Shown here: piece after piece, positions 48,664 to 58,363 of the stretch | Numbering within the stretch: position 1 is the first letter of the stretch | How the letters are laid out: each line of letters starts with the position of its first letter | NCBI GenBank assembly: GCA_018064345.1 | Contig: JAGHVK010000033.1 | Coordinates: 1-64,000, forward strand | Direction of reading: 5' to 3' | Length of the DNA: 64,000 bases | DNA from: Candidatus Cacconaster merdequi | Lineage (GTDB): Bacteria; Bacteroidota; Bacteroidia; Bacteroidales; UBA932 | Notes under the pieces: generated by a model | Told to the model about the DNA's origin: nothing | The model's database searches: none | What the model saw: only the letters and a program-made list of their open reading frames with translations | Position numbers and translations under genes: made by a program

Positions 48664-49617
48664 ATGGAACAGCAATTCTTTGAGCACAGATTCAAAATAT
48701 TCGCCTGCAGAGGTTCGAAAGCACTTGCACAGAAAATAGCGGACGCACTCGGCACCCAGCTGGGCAAATCTGCGGTACTGGATTTCAGCGACGGTGAATT
48801 TCAGCCGGCATTTGATGAAAGCATCCGCGGAGCATCCGTATTCATCGTCCAGAGCACCTTCGCACCTGCAGACAACCTCATGGAGCTGCTGCTTATGATT
48901 GATGCGGCACGCCGCGCCTCAGCATACAAGGTCATCGCAGTGATGCCTTATTTCGGCTGGGCAAGGCAGGACCGCAAGGACCGTCCGCGCGTCTCAATCG
49001 GAGCCAAGCTCGTGGCAAACCTGCTCCACGCCGCAGGATGCGACAGGGTGATGACCTGCGACCTCCACGCCGACCAGATCCAGGGCTTCTTCGACTTCCC
49101 TGTGGACCACATCTACGCCAGCGCAGTATTCCTGCCATACCTCAAGAACCTCAACATCGAGAATCTTTCAATAGCATCTCCTGACATGGGAGGTGCAAAG
49201 AGGGCGAACGCATACTCGCACATCCTCGGCGTACCGATGATTATCTGTCACAAATCAAGGGAAAGGGCAAACGTGGTCGGCTCAATGACAGCCATCGGTG
49301 ACGTAGAAGGAAGGAATGTGGTCATAGTGGACGATATGGTGGACACCGCCGGTACAATCACCAAATGCGCCAATATGCTGATGGACAAGGGAGCAGTCAG
49401 CGTAAAGGCAATGTGTACACACCCTGTCCTCTCCGGTGACGCATACCGGAGGATTGCCGACTCCGCCATAGAGCAGTTCCTCGTAACTGACACCATCCCT
49501 CTCCGCACTGACGTGGACACCTCTAAATTCACCGTTCTTTCAATCGCCGACCTCTTCGCCGACGTAATCGAGAAGGTATATCATTTCAAGTCAGTGAGCG
49601 ACACTTTCGTATTCTAG
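48664..49617 (+). CDS. prs: Ribose-phosphate pyrophosphokinase
   Basis: FKIFACRGSKALAQKIADALGTQLG...RKDRPRVSIGAKL...NVVIVDDMVDTAGTI. Confidence 0.95.
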   Translation: MEQQFFEHRFKIFACRGSKALAQKIADALGTQLGKSAVLDFSDGEFQPAFDESIRGASVFIVQSTFAPADNLMELLLMIDAARRASAYKVIAVMPYFGWARQDRKDRPRVSIGAKLVANLLHAAGCDRVMTCDLHADQIQGFFDFPVDHIYASAVFLPYLKNLNIENLSIASPDMGGAKRANAYSHILGVPMIICHKSRERANVVGSMTAIGDVEGRNVVIVDDMVDTAGTITKCANMLMDKGAVSVKAMCTHPVLSGDAYRRIADSAIEQFLVTDTIPLRTDVDTSKFTVLSIADLFADVIEKVYHFKSVSDTFVF

Positions 49618-49632
49618 AAACCTACAGCCAAG

Positions 49633-50472
49633 ATGGTCCTTGAAGAGAACCTGGACATTGCTGATGTCCACGAAAAGATAGTCGGAAAGATTCGCAGCTA
49701 TTTCGCCTCCTGCGGGAAGACAAAGGCTGTGCTCGGTCTCTCGGGCGGAATCGACTCCGCTCTGGTGGCGGCACTCGCGGTCGATGCCCTCGGGAAAGAT
49801 AACGTACACGGGATACTGATGCCTTCGCCGTTCTCATCCCTCCATTCCGTATCTGATTCTGTGGACCTGGCTACAAACCTCGGAATCAGCTACGACATAA
49901 TCCCCATCGAGAAGATTTACAAGAGGGCGATGCTGGAGATGCACGACTTCTTCGAGATCGGGAAATGGAACGTGGCACAGGAGAACCTTCAGGCCCGCAT
50001 CCGGGGTACCATCCTGATGACCTATTCCAACCGTTATGACGCCTTGCTGCTCAACACCTCAAACAAGAGCGAACTCTTTATGGGCTACGGTACCCTTTAT
50101 GGAGACCTTTGCGGTGCGATGATGGTGATCGCCGACCTCTACAAACTTCAGGTTTACGAACTCTCTTCATACATAAACCGCTCTGAAACAGTGATTCCTG
50201 TTTCGATAATGACGAAGGCTCCTTCAGCTGAGCTCCGTCCCGGGCAGAAAGATACGGACTCTCTTCCAGAGTACAAGGTGCTTGACCCTGTCCTTCACGC
50301 CCTTAACGAAGAGGGACTCACACCGGAGCAGGTTATCGCGCGTGGAGTGGACAAAGAGCTTGTTGAAAGGATTGTAAGGCTCAAGAAAGGCGCTGCATTC
50401 AAGGTGATGCAGATTCCTCCTGTGATTACCGTAGGCGACAAACCGGTCGTTCCTAGGTTCAAGTGCATTTAG
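49633..50472 (+). CDS. nadE: NH3-dependent NAD+ synthetase
   Basis: AVLGLSGGIDSALVAALAVDALG...LLLNTSNKSELFMGYGTLYGD. Confidence 0.95.
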   Translation: MVLEENLDIADVHEKIVGKIRSYFASCGKTKAVLGLSGGIDSALVAALAVDALGKDNVHGILMPSPFSSLHSVSDSVDLATNLGISYDIIPIEKIYKRAMLEMHDFFEIGKWNVAQENLQARIRGTILMTYSNRYDALLLNTSNKSELFMGYGTLYGDLCGAMMVIADLYKLQVYELSSYINRSETVIPVSIMTKAPSAELRPGQKDTDSLPEYKVLDPVLHALNEEGLTPEQVIARGVDKELVERIVRLKKGAAFKVMQIPPVITVGDKPVVPRFKCI

Positions 50473-50476
50473 CCCA

Positions 50477-51109
50477 ATGGCTGACAACTATCTGGAAAAG
50501 AAATTCGAAGCGTACCGGAACGCATCCGTGCGGCGCAAGAGTGCAATATCCCTTTCCACCCTTCTCAAGAAGAACCGCAGCTACAGGGGTTACGACAAGT
50601 CCTGCAAGGTGACCGAAGCCCAACTGAGAAGGATAGCAGAGGTGAACACTCTCATTCCGTCGGCAAGGAACCGTCAGGCGCTACGTTTCAAGATTGTGAC
50701 AGCCGACAGCGGCGCTGACATCATCCTCGGAAGCATCAGACTCGGAGGCGCACTCCCCGACCTCCATCTGCCACTCCCCGGAACCGAGCCCGAAGCCTTC
50801 ATAATCATCTGTTCCACAATTCCTGAAGATAAATGGATTGGTGTGGATACGGGCATCTCAGCCCAGAGTATGCTTCTGAAAGCTACTGAAATGGGACTCG
50901 GTGGCATCTGTATAGGAGCCTTCGACAAAGAGCATATCAAAGAAGCCTTCGCTCTCCCTTATGAACCGGTTCTCATCCTTGCCATCGGCAAACCTGCCGA
51001 AAAGATAGAACTGACTCACATACACGCAGATGAGGACCACGCCTACTACCGTCGCGACGGCATCCACTACGTCCCTAAACTTTTCATAGACGACCTGCTG
51101 CTGAAGTAA
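50477..51109 (+). CDS. Nitroreductase-family protein
   Basis: KKNRSYRGYDKSCKVTEAQLRRIAEVNTLIPSARNRQALRFKIV; GMGLGGICIGAF-like segment. Confidence 0.9.
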   Translation: MADNYLEKKFEAYRNASVRRKSAISLSTLLKKNRSYRGYDKSCKVTEAQLRRIAEVNTLIPSARNRQALRFKIVTADSGADIILGSIRLGGALPDLHLPLPGTEPEAFIIICSTIPEDKWIGVDTGISAQSMLLKATEMGLGGICIGAFDKEHIKEAFALPYEPVLILAIGKPAEKIELTHIHADEDHAYYRRDGIHYVPKLFIDDLLLK

Positions 51110-51153
51110 TCCCGCTTGCAGTCTGATACCGGAACGGTATGTCCGGAACATTT

Positions 51154-51435
51154 TCAGACCGCAGAGGAATCGGAACGGAATGCGCAGCCTTCACAACCTC
51201 CTTCGGGACAGGTTGAATCAGGAGTATGGGCAGAATGCTTCCGGCGCATCGTACCTCTCTTCCCCCACAACCTGAGTTCCTCCTCCTTTGCACAGATGAT
51301 GCCTTTCTTGCGCAGTTCCTTGTTGTGGGATATCTCTCCATCGGGAAACTTGCCGTCTTTCTTCAGAAGGATGGTTACAGCCATCCCTGCCACGCCCACA
51401 GCAAGCAACAAAACAGCGAGTAGGAATGTGGTCAT
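51154..51435 (-). CDS. Small membrane protein, possibly NqrM-like
   Basis: N-terminal TM helix followed by C-terminal Cys cluster CPEGGCEGCAF. Confidence 0.5.
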   Translation of the reverse strand: MTTFLLAVLLLAVGVAGMAVTILLKKDGKFPDGEISHNKELRKKGIICAKEEELRLWGKRGTMRRKHSAHTPDSTCPEGGCEGCAFRSDSSAV

Positions 51436-51453
51436 ATCCTTGCAGTACCTGAT

Positions 51454-53385
51454 TTACAGACCGAAAGGCAACTGAATGAACTCAAGATGCCCTGTGAAAT
51501 ATAGAGCAGAGAAAGCTGCAACAAGCAGGAAGAGGATGGCAATCAGCCATTTCTTCCAGGCAGGAGTCTTCTTCTTTGCGAACGGGTCAGGAGTTATGGA
51601 AAACTTCGGGAACGATGCGGAATGTGTCAAGAACTTGCCGAACCTGGTATTTACCGGAATCGTTGTATTCACAGCCCAGCCGTTGGCATTCAGCACAGGA
51701 GCGAGGTTACGACGGCGCAGCTTGCCCCAGGCAAGGAATACCGAAGGAAGCGAGATGACCAGCATCACAGCGACTATCGAAAGAGGCATCTGCCACCAAG
51801 CCAGACTCGTAAAGCCTGTCCACAGTTTGAGGAGGAATCCACCGATATAACCGAGAGCCAGACCTATGGCAGCGAATATACCTGAGAACTTGGCTATGTC
51901 GAACGCAGGCTTCTTCACAGCTGCTTGTCCGTTCTCCTGCACATTCGCAAGGGAATCCGAGGCGGAAGCCTGAAGGTTGGCCAGTGACTTGCTCTCCTTG
52001 TCCGATGCCATCTTGTTGATCTGTTCTCCGCACCAGTTGAAGAACTTGCGGTACGGCGACCAGAAAGCCTGACGCAGATTGATAGGATTGTCCACGACCT
52101 TGACTACCGTAGCATCCCAGTCGTTCCCTTCCCTGTCATAGAAGACAGCATTCTTACCCACTCTGATGTGCCTTGTCTCGCCCTGTGTCAGAGTGGCAAG
52201 GATTGTCATCTTCTCTCCTGTATGGCGCTGCACGCAATCGCAGTAGATGAGATACATCCCGCTCAGTCCTGCCATATCGCCATGCTGCGCAATATCGTTC
52301 ACCTTGATGCACAGTTCGCAGCATCTCTGGTCTATGAAGAGCTTTCCGATGTTCACCATACACTTGTCCAAGGCGAAGTAGAGGTCCTTCACCGAAACGA
52401 AATTGCGGATGAACGAATAGATATCCCTGTAAAGGTATATGAACTTTCTGAGCGGTCCGACAAGTGCCGATTCGGCAGCGAGAGAAGAATCCATCATTTC
52501 AGCACTGCCCTTCTCCACTGATGCCAGGGCAGCTGAATAGGCATCCATCTTTGCAATGACAGACTCCCACTGTTGCTTTGTAATACCCTTTGCGTCAGGA
52601 AAATCAACATCGAACACAAGGGCCTTCAACTTCGAGAGTCCGGCCTGCCAGGCCGGGTTGATTCCCGAGTCAAGGCGAAGGACACCATCCTTTGAAGGGC
52701 GTGAGAGCGGGCAGGCTGCAATATGTTCGTCGGCAGAGGAGAGCACACCGTCCGCAAGGGCGGCCATCTTCTCCTTTGATACGTACAGGGCCTCACTGCA
52801 CTCCTCATCGAAATCCACAAGGCTGCAACGCAGGAAGTAGTCGTCAATCTTCGCTTTAAGGATTGAATAAGAGGCGAATGCATCAGCCGAGCCTTCCCCG
52901 TAAGGAGTTGCCACGTCCGTTTTTTTCATTTCCTCTTCCATCGATGCCTTGCAGCGGTCTGCCACTCCCTCGGCATACTTGTCAATATCTTCGACACTTA
53001 TTTCTGATTTGTCCAGTCCCAATGAAGCGAGTATCTTTTCGGCTCCCTCACGGAGAATCTTCCCGTCACCTTCTTCAGAGAATGCATCAAGGGCTATGGA
53101 AGAAGAGCCTTCAAGAAGAAGGTTCTTGTCCTTGAGTGCGGAAGCCACCCATCTTGCGGCTTCGGCCACCTCATTCACACGGATACGGCCGTCAGAATCA
53201 GCATCGAGCATTGACAATGAAGTCTTGTCAAAAATGAGATTTTCCACAGGACAGCTGTGAACCGTCCACAGCTTTCTGTCAAGTTCACCAAGTCTGGCGA
53301 TGTCCTCACCGTCTTTGATATCAATTCTGACCGCTCCGCCAAGCGAGCAGTATTTCGGTTCGTAAGTGTTCTTCTTTTGTTTCAT
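51454..53385 (-). CDS. Large protein with EF-hand loop and C-terminal membrane helices
   Basis: DADSDGRIRVNE matches DxDxDGxIxxxE (nt 53170-53205); TM helices in last third. Confidence 0.65.
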   Translation of the reverse strand: MKQKKNTYEPKYCSLGGAVRIDIKDGEDIARLGELDRKLWTVHSCPVENLIFDKTSLSMLDADSDGRIRVNEVAEAARWVASALKDKNLLLEGSSSIALDAFSEEGDGKILREGAEKILASLGLDKSEISVEDIDKYAEGVADRCKASMEEEMKKTDVATPYGEGSADAFASYSILKAKIDDYFLRCSLVDFDEECSEALYVSKEKMAALADGVLSSADEHIAACPLSRPSKDGVLRLDSGINPAWQAGLSKLKALVFDVDFPDAKGITKQQWESVIAKMDAYSAALASVEKGSAEMMDSSLAAESALVGPLRKFIYLYRDIYSFIRNFVSVKDLYFALDKCMVNIGKLFIDQRCCELCIKVNDIAQHGDMAGLSGMYLIYCDCVQRHTGEKMTILATLTQGETRHIRVGKNAVFYDREGNDWDATVVKVVDNPINLRQAFWSPYRKFFNWCGEQINKMASDKESKSLANLQASASDSLANVQENGQAAVKKPAFDIAKFSGIFAAIGLALGYIGGFLLKLWTGFTSLAWWQMPLSIVAVMLVISLPSVFLAWGKLRRRNLAPVLNANGWAVNTTIPVNTRFGKFLTHSASFPKFSITPDPFAKKKTPAWKKWLIAILFLLVAAFSALYFTGHLEFIQLPFGL

Positions 53386-53402
53386 GGTCTGGTATGGTGT
53401 CC

Positions 53403-54155
53403 TTATTGTTCTTTTCTTTCGTGAAGCACAGCCTTGCGGAGCTCGAAATTCTGGCCGAGATATTTCTTGCGCACTTCAGGGTTGTTCGCCAGCTGCTCCG
53501 CCGTTCCGCTCTCAAGGATAGACCCCTCATACAGCAGGTAAGCCCTGTCCGTAATGGCAAGAGTCTCGTGTACGTTGTGGTCAGTGATGATTACACCTAT
53601 GTTCTTGGTTTTCAGCTTGGCTATGATATGCTGAATATCCTCCACCGCAATAGGGTCCACCCCGGCGAAAGGCTCATCGAGAAGGATGAACTTAGGGTTG
53701 ATGGCAAGGGCTCTGGCAATCTCGCAACGGCGACGTTCACCTCCGGAAAGTTGTATGCCGAGGCTCTTGCGTACCTTCTGGAGGCCGAATTCGTCAATGA
53801 GTGACTCCACCCTCTCGCGACGGTATTCGGGAGAGAAGCCTGCCATCTCCATCACCGAAAGGATATTGTTCTCCACGCTCATCGTCCTGAATACGGAAGC
53901 CTCCTGCGCAAGGTAACCGACGCCTTTCTGCGCCCTCTCATACATCGGAAGGCCCGTTATCTCCTCTTCATCGAGGAAAATCCTGCCGGAATTAGGCTTG
54001 ATGAGGCCCGTTATCATATAGAAGCTCGTGGTCTTGCCGGCCCCGTTAGGACCAAGCAGCCCGACTATCTCACCTTGTTCCACCTCAATCGAGACATCCT
54101 TCACGACAGTCCTCTTTCCGTATTTCTTTACTAAGTTGGTGCAGAATAGTTTCAT
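53403..54155 (-). CDS. lptB: LPS export ABC transporter ATPase LptB
   Basis: GLLGPNGAGKTTSFYMITGLIKPNSGRIFLDEEEITGLPMYERAQKGVGYLAQEASVFR. Confidence 0.96.
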   Translation of the reverse strand: MKLFCTNLVKKYGKRTVVKDVSIEVEQGEIVGLLGPNGAGKTTSFYMITGLIKPNSGRIFLDEEEITGLPMYERAQKGVGYLAQEASVFRTMSVENNILSVMEMAGFSPEYRRERVESLIDEFGLQKVRKSLGIQLSGGERRRCEIARALAINPKFILLDEPFAGVDPIAVEDIQHIIAKLKTKNIGVIITDHNVHETLAITDRAYLLYEGSILESGTAEQLANNPEVRKKYLGQNFELRKAVLHERKEQ

Positions 54156-54211
54156 ATCTTCAAGTCCGGAATCCGTCCGGAAACGGTATAATATGCGGTT
54201 TTGAACCTGTT

Positions 54212-55942
54212 TTATGCGTTTTCGAGTCCCAGATCCTTGCGCATGCGCCGGAAGTCAGGAGAAGTCTTCATAAGGTAATCCACCTTGTCGGAAGGCATAT
54301 AAAGCTGGTCTCTTTCCACCTTGATTTCAGCCACATCCACAAAGAGGCGAAGGTCGTCGCAGGAGAGACGTTTCTGCAGGAAAGCCTCCAGCCTTGCGCG
54401 GCAGTTGCGGTCTATCCACTCCTTCTGGGCGGCATTGCTCACTTCAAAGTGGACACGCGTTCCATCTTCAACCGTTGGGGTGGCCTGGGATATTGCAGAC
54501 GAAAGCCTCGGCATCTTCGCTTCGCTTTCAGCAAGGGCGGTCCACGCCTCCTGCAAAGCTGCGGCATCTATCGTCACGACCTTTACGGCCTCTTTCACCA
54601 CAGGGCCTTGAGATGGCTTCTCGTCCCCTTCAGCCATCAGTTCCTTGATGGAAAGAGAAGACCTTTTCGCGGCCATCTGAGGAGCTGCGGGTGCGGAAGG
54701 TGCAGCAGGTGCTGCGGGTGCGGAAGCCGCCGGCTCTGCCTTTTCCGGTACAGGTTCAGGGGCCGCAGGTTGCTTTTCAACCGGTTTCGGAACAACTGGA
54801 ACAGGCTGTGCGGCGGCCACCGCTACGGAAGCGCCGGCAGCAGCGAAAGCCCCGCCGAGATTGCTCATCTTCATAAGAGCGAACTCTATGAGCAGACGCG
54901 GATTACCGCTTTGCTTGTAGGAAGCCTCACATTCCGAACTTATTTCGAGAGCCTCGAAGAGGAAGCGCGGAGAACATTTCTGTGAATACTCCTGATACCG
55001 CTGTGCTATGGACGGCGCGAGCTCAAGAAGAGTGGACCCGGCGCCTTTGCTGCATACAATCAAATCGCGGAAGTGCGAACTGAGCCCACCGATGAAACTC
55101 AGTGAGTTGAATCCGTTTGAGATAATCTCGTCGAAAATGAGGAGGGCAGCGGCGCAGTCTCCTGAAAGGAAGCAGTCCGTAAGGCGGAAATAGTATTCGT
55201 AATCAAGGACGTTCAGGTTCTTGACCACCTGCTCGTACGTCACCTCTTTCCCGCAGAAGGCAACTGTCTGGTCGAACAGTGTGAGTGCATCGCGCATCGC
55301 CCCATCGGCCTTCTGCGCTATGATGTGCATTGCATCGTCAGTGATGCTCACGCCCTCTGCCTGAGCTATCTGCCGGATGTTACGCACAATGTCGTCTATC
55401 GTTATCCGGTTGAAATCGTATGTCTGACACCTTGAGAGGATTGTTGGCAGAATCTTGTGTTTCTCGGTGGTTGCGAGTATGAATATTGCGTGCGCCGGCG
55501 GCTCTTCCAGTGTCTTGAGGAAGGCATTGAAGGCCGACTGCGTGAGCATATGCACCTCATCGATGATATAGACGCTGTATCTGCCTACCTGCGGCGGTAT
55601 CCTGACAGTATCGGTAAGCTGGCGGATGTCGTCCACCGAGTTGTTGGAAGCCGCATCAAGCTCGTGAATGTTGTACGAACGTCCCTCAGCGAATGAGCGG
55701 CAGGATTCACACTGCCCGCAAGGTTCCATATCAGGCCCCGGGTTGGAACAGTTGATTGTCTTGGCAAAGATTCTTGCCGCGCTTGTCTTCCCCACTCCAC
55801 GTGGCCCGCAGAAAAGGTAAGCGTGTGCCAGCTGGTTCCTTATGATGGAATTCTTGAGAGTTCTTGCTATGTTCTCCTGCCCGAGCAGTGTTTCGAAGCT
55901 GCCCGGCCTGTACTTACGTGCAGATACTATGAATTGTCCCAT
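54212..55942 (-). CDS. dnaX: DNA polymerase III subunit gamma/tau
   Basis: SARKYRPGSFETLLGQENIARTLKN...HAYLFCGPRGVGKTSAARIFAK...Ala/Pro-rich linker. Confidence 0.96.
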   Translation of the reverse strand: MGQFIVSARKYRPGSFETLLGQENIARTLKNSIIRNQLAHAYLFCGPRGVGKTSAARIFAKTINCSNPGPDMEPCGQCESCRSFAEGRSYNIHELDAASNNSVDDIRQLTDTVRIPPQVGRYSVYIIDEVHMLTQSAFNAFLKTLEEPPAHAIFILATTEKHKILPTILSRCQTYDFNRITIDDIVRNIRQIAQAEGVSITDDAMHIIAQKADGAMRDALTLFDQTVAFCGKEVTYEQVVKNLNVLDYEYYFRLTDCFLSGDCAAALLIFDEIISNGFNSLSFIGGLSSHFRDLIVCSKGAGSTLLELAPSIAQRYQEYSQKCSPRFLFEALEISSECEASYKQSGNPRLLIEFALMKMSNLGGAFAAAGASVAVAAAQPVPVVPKPVEKQPAAPEPVPEKAEPAASAPAAPAAPSAPAAPQMAAKRSSLSIKELMAEGDEKPSQGPVVKEAVKVVTIDAAALQEAWTALAESEAKMPRLSSAISQATPTVEDGTRVHFEVSNAAQKEWIDRNCRARLEAFLQKRLSCDDLRLFVDVAEIKVERDQLYMPSDKVDYLMKTSPDFRRMRKDLGLENA

Positions 55943-56106
55943 AATCTACAAAAGTACAAAAATCATTTCGTTTTGAAATACACAAGACTGAATTATTCCA
56001 ATCAGCAGTTATCTTGCTTCCCGCTGCACCATTTTGCTTGTCGGGCAAATGAATAAGAGGATTGCTAAAAAGTCCTGGAGTCCTGGAGATTTGAGGTCAT
56101 CCCCTT

Positions 56107-56322
56107 TCACTTCAGTCCTGTCAAATCCAGAGTGTAGATTTGTTCCTTAGGCAGAGGATGCCTATGGATGAACATCAACATATAGACTGGCAGGTAAATC
56201 CTCTTGTCCTTGACGGAAAGATTGTCGTTGCAGAGGACATACGCCTGAGGAATATCGTAGTTGGAGACATTCAGCACATTGTTCAGTGCATTATGACGCT
56301 CAGTTTTCTGCTTATCATACAC
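56107..56322 (-). pseudogene. C-terminal fragment resembling a DUF4143-type ATPase
   Basis: LNNVLNVSNYDIPQAYVLCNDNLSVKDKRIYLPVYMLMFI resembles the end of such ATPases; no Walker motifs upstream. Confidence 0.5.
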
Positions 56323-56396
56323 TAATCCAAGGCTGATTTGAACACTTTCTTACATTTATCCAAGGCAAAAATAGGCAAAAGCTGACATTTTTCCAA
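56316..56396 (-). repeat. Three 15-nt direct repeats at exactly 33-bp period (56316-56330, 56349-56363, 56382-56396)
   Basis: Minus strand TTGGAAAAATGTCAG, TTGGATAAATGTAAG, TTGGATTAGTGTATG. Confidence 0.8.
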
Positions 56397-56445
56397 CATT
56401 TTCAAAAAAGTACTATGCTTTGAGGGCGTATCGGTAGATTTTGTG

Positions 56446-56453
56446 TAAGTTTG
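56446..56453 (+). promoter_or_regulatory. Bacteroidota -7-like box TAAGTTTG
   Basis: TAnnTTTG match 28 nt before M16 start. Confidence 0.5.
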
Positions 56454-56458
56454 CGTGC

Positions 56459-56476
56459 AGAACTGTTTTTGAAATG
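56459..56476 (+). repeat. Dispersed element, degenerate copy j, in leader of M16 gene
   Basis: AGAACTGTTTTTGAAATG; its ATG is the proposed start codon. Confidence 0.45.
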
Positions 56477-57724
56477 AAGGAAACTACATATACATACACA
56501 TTCCCTTGCGGGATGAGTTTCGTTTTCAGGCGTTCCAAGTCACCGGTGTCATATTCGGCACTCAGCATCAAGTCCGGTACCAGAAACGAGCAGAAGGAGT
56601 GTTGCGGTATTGCTCACCTGACGGAGCATATGCTTTTCAAAGGTACTGAGAAGCGGACACCAAAGGAGATCAGCGACCGGTTGGAGAAATTGGGAGGTGA
56701 TCTCAACGCATATACCACAAAAGAGGAAACGGTACTCTATTCCACTGTCCTTAAAGAAGATACAGCAAAAGCGGTGGATCTGATGCTGGAACTTGCCTTC
56801 CATTCCACTTTTCCGGAAAAGGAGCTTGAGAAGGAGAGGCACGTGGTGGTGGATGAGATTAATATGTACAAGGATTCCCCTTCCGAATACATATTCGACC
56901 AGTTCGAAGAGATGCTCTTCGCTGGGAACACGCTTTCGCGCTCCATCCTCGGAGATGCCCGCACATTGAAGAAGATTACCTCCGCGGACCTGAAAGAGTA
57001 TGTACGTGACAACTTCCGTCCGGAAAGGATGTGCGTTTCCATCGTTGCGGACATTCCGCAGCAGAAGGCGCTCAAGATAGCATCTGATGCGATTGCCCGC
57101 CACATACCCGCCGGTTACGCGGCGGAACGCTCCTCAACGGCGTCACCTCTTTCCGACTCTCTTTCCAAAGGCACTCTCTTCACCCGCGAAATCAGCAGGA
57201 AAAACCATCAGGTGAACTGTATAGTCGGCACCACGGCGTACTCTTTCTACGACAGGGAGAGGATACCTATGATACTGCTCAACAACATATTGGGCGGGCC
57301 GAGTTCAAACTCGCGCCTCAATCAGGCCCTCCGGGAGAAGAGCGCTCTCGTTTACAGCGTGGACTCCACCTACAGCCAGTTCTCCGACACCGGCTCCTTT
57401 ATGGTATATTTCGGATGCGACAAGGGCAATCTGGAAAGATGTCTCGACCTCGTACGCCGGGAACTGAGCCGGATGCGCGAAAAAGAGATCAGCGATGCGG
57501 CTCTGAAAGCAGCAAGGAAACAACTGCTCGGGCAGCTGGCCATCTCTTCCGACAACGGTGAAAGCCAAGCACTTTCGATGGGAAAGAGTATGCTTATCTT
57601 TGGGAACGTAATGTCCGACGAACAGATACGCAACCGCATAAATGCAATAACTGCCGGAGAGTTGAACGAAACAGCCCGGAGGGTTCTCGCCGAAGACAGG
57701 CTGTCCACTCTGATTTACAAATGA
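56474..57724 (+). CDS. M16-family zinc metallopeptidase
   Basis: GIAHLTEHMLFKGTEKRTPKEI (HxxEH) ... E at EKERHVVVDEI. Confidence 0.95.
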   Translation: MKETTYTYTFPCGMSFVFRRSKSPVSYSALSIKSGTRNEQKECCGIAHLTEHMLFKGTEKRTPKEISDRLEKLGGDLNAYTTKEETVLYSTVLKEDTAKAVDLMLELAFHSTFPEKELEKERHVVVDEINMYKDSPSEYIFDQFEEMLFAGNTLSRSILGDARTLKKITSADLKEYVRDNFRPERMCVSIVADIPQQKALKIASDAIARHIPAGYAAERSSTASPLSDSLSKGTLFTREISRKNHQVNCIVGTTAYSFYDRERIPMILLNNILGGPSSNSRLNQALREKSALVYSVDSTYSQFSDTGSFMVYFGCDKGNLERCLDLVRRELSRMREKEISDAALKAARKQLLGQLAISSDNGESQALSMGKSMLIFGNVMSDEQIRNRINAITAGELNETARRVLAEDRLSTLIYK

Positions 57725-57733
57725 CCGTATGCT

Positions 57734-58363
57734 ATGACCGCTCTGGAAAAATACCTGTCCGATTTCTCCACTCCCCTTCCCGATGCGCTGCACTGGCTCG
57801 AAAGGGAGACGCACCTGCGCACCAACCACGCAAGGATGCTCTGCGGTCCTGAAGTCGGAGCGCTGCTTCACCACTTCGTGCTTATGAACTCTCCCCGCAG
57901 GGTTCTGGAACTCGGAGTCTTCACCGGTTACTCTTCAATATGCATCGCCACGGCTCTTGACGATGGTGCCGTGCTCGATGCCGTGGAAATCAACGACGAA
58001 CTCGAAGACCTTATCAGAGAAGGGTATGCACGTGCCGGCGTCACCGACAAGGTGAACCTCATCTTTTCAGATGCGAAGGAATTCTTCGATGGATGCAGGG
58101 AATCCTACGACCTGATCTACATCGACGCAAACAAGCGGGAATACATTGCATACTACCAGTCGGCTATCGAGCTGCTCCGCCCCGGAGGATACATCATTGC
58201 AGACAATGTCCTTTGGGACGGGAAAGTATATGAGGCTGAGCCGCCACGTGACGCACAGACACGCGGGATAATGGCTTTCAACGACCTCGTTGCCGGTGAT
58301 CCGAGAGTCGAGAACTTCATACTTCCGCTGCGCGACGGACTCAATATCATACGAAAGAAATGA
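57734..58363 (+). CDS. SAM-dependent O-methyltransferase
   Basis: RVLELGVFTGYSSICIATALDDGAVLDAVEINDEL...YDLIYIDANKREYIAYY. Confidence 0.93.
   Translation: MTALEKYLSDFSTPLPDALHWLERETHLRTNHARMLCGPEVGALLHHFVLMNSPRRVLELGVFTGYSSICIATALDDGAVLDAVEINDELEDLIREGYARAGVTDKVNLIFSDAKEFFDGCRESYDLIYIDANKREYIAYYQSAIELLRPGGYIIADNVLWDGKVYEAEPPRDAQTRGIMAFNDLVAGDPRVENFILPLRDGLNIIRKK

Noticed and set aside
54212-55942. Possible programmed frameshift in dnaX
   Set aside because: One uninterrupted gamma/tau-length ORF; I saw no convincing slippery heptamer plus structure.
56316-56396. 33-bp-period repeats considered as a CRISPR array
   Set aside because: Repeats are 15 nt and gaps 18 nt, too short for CRISPR; no cas genes in the window.
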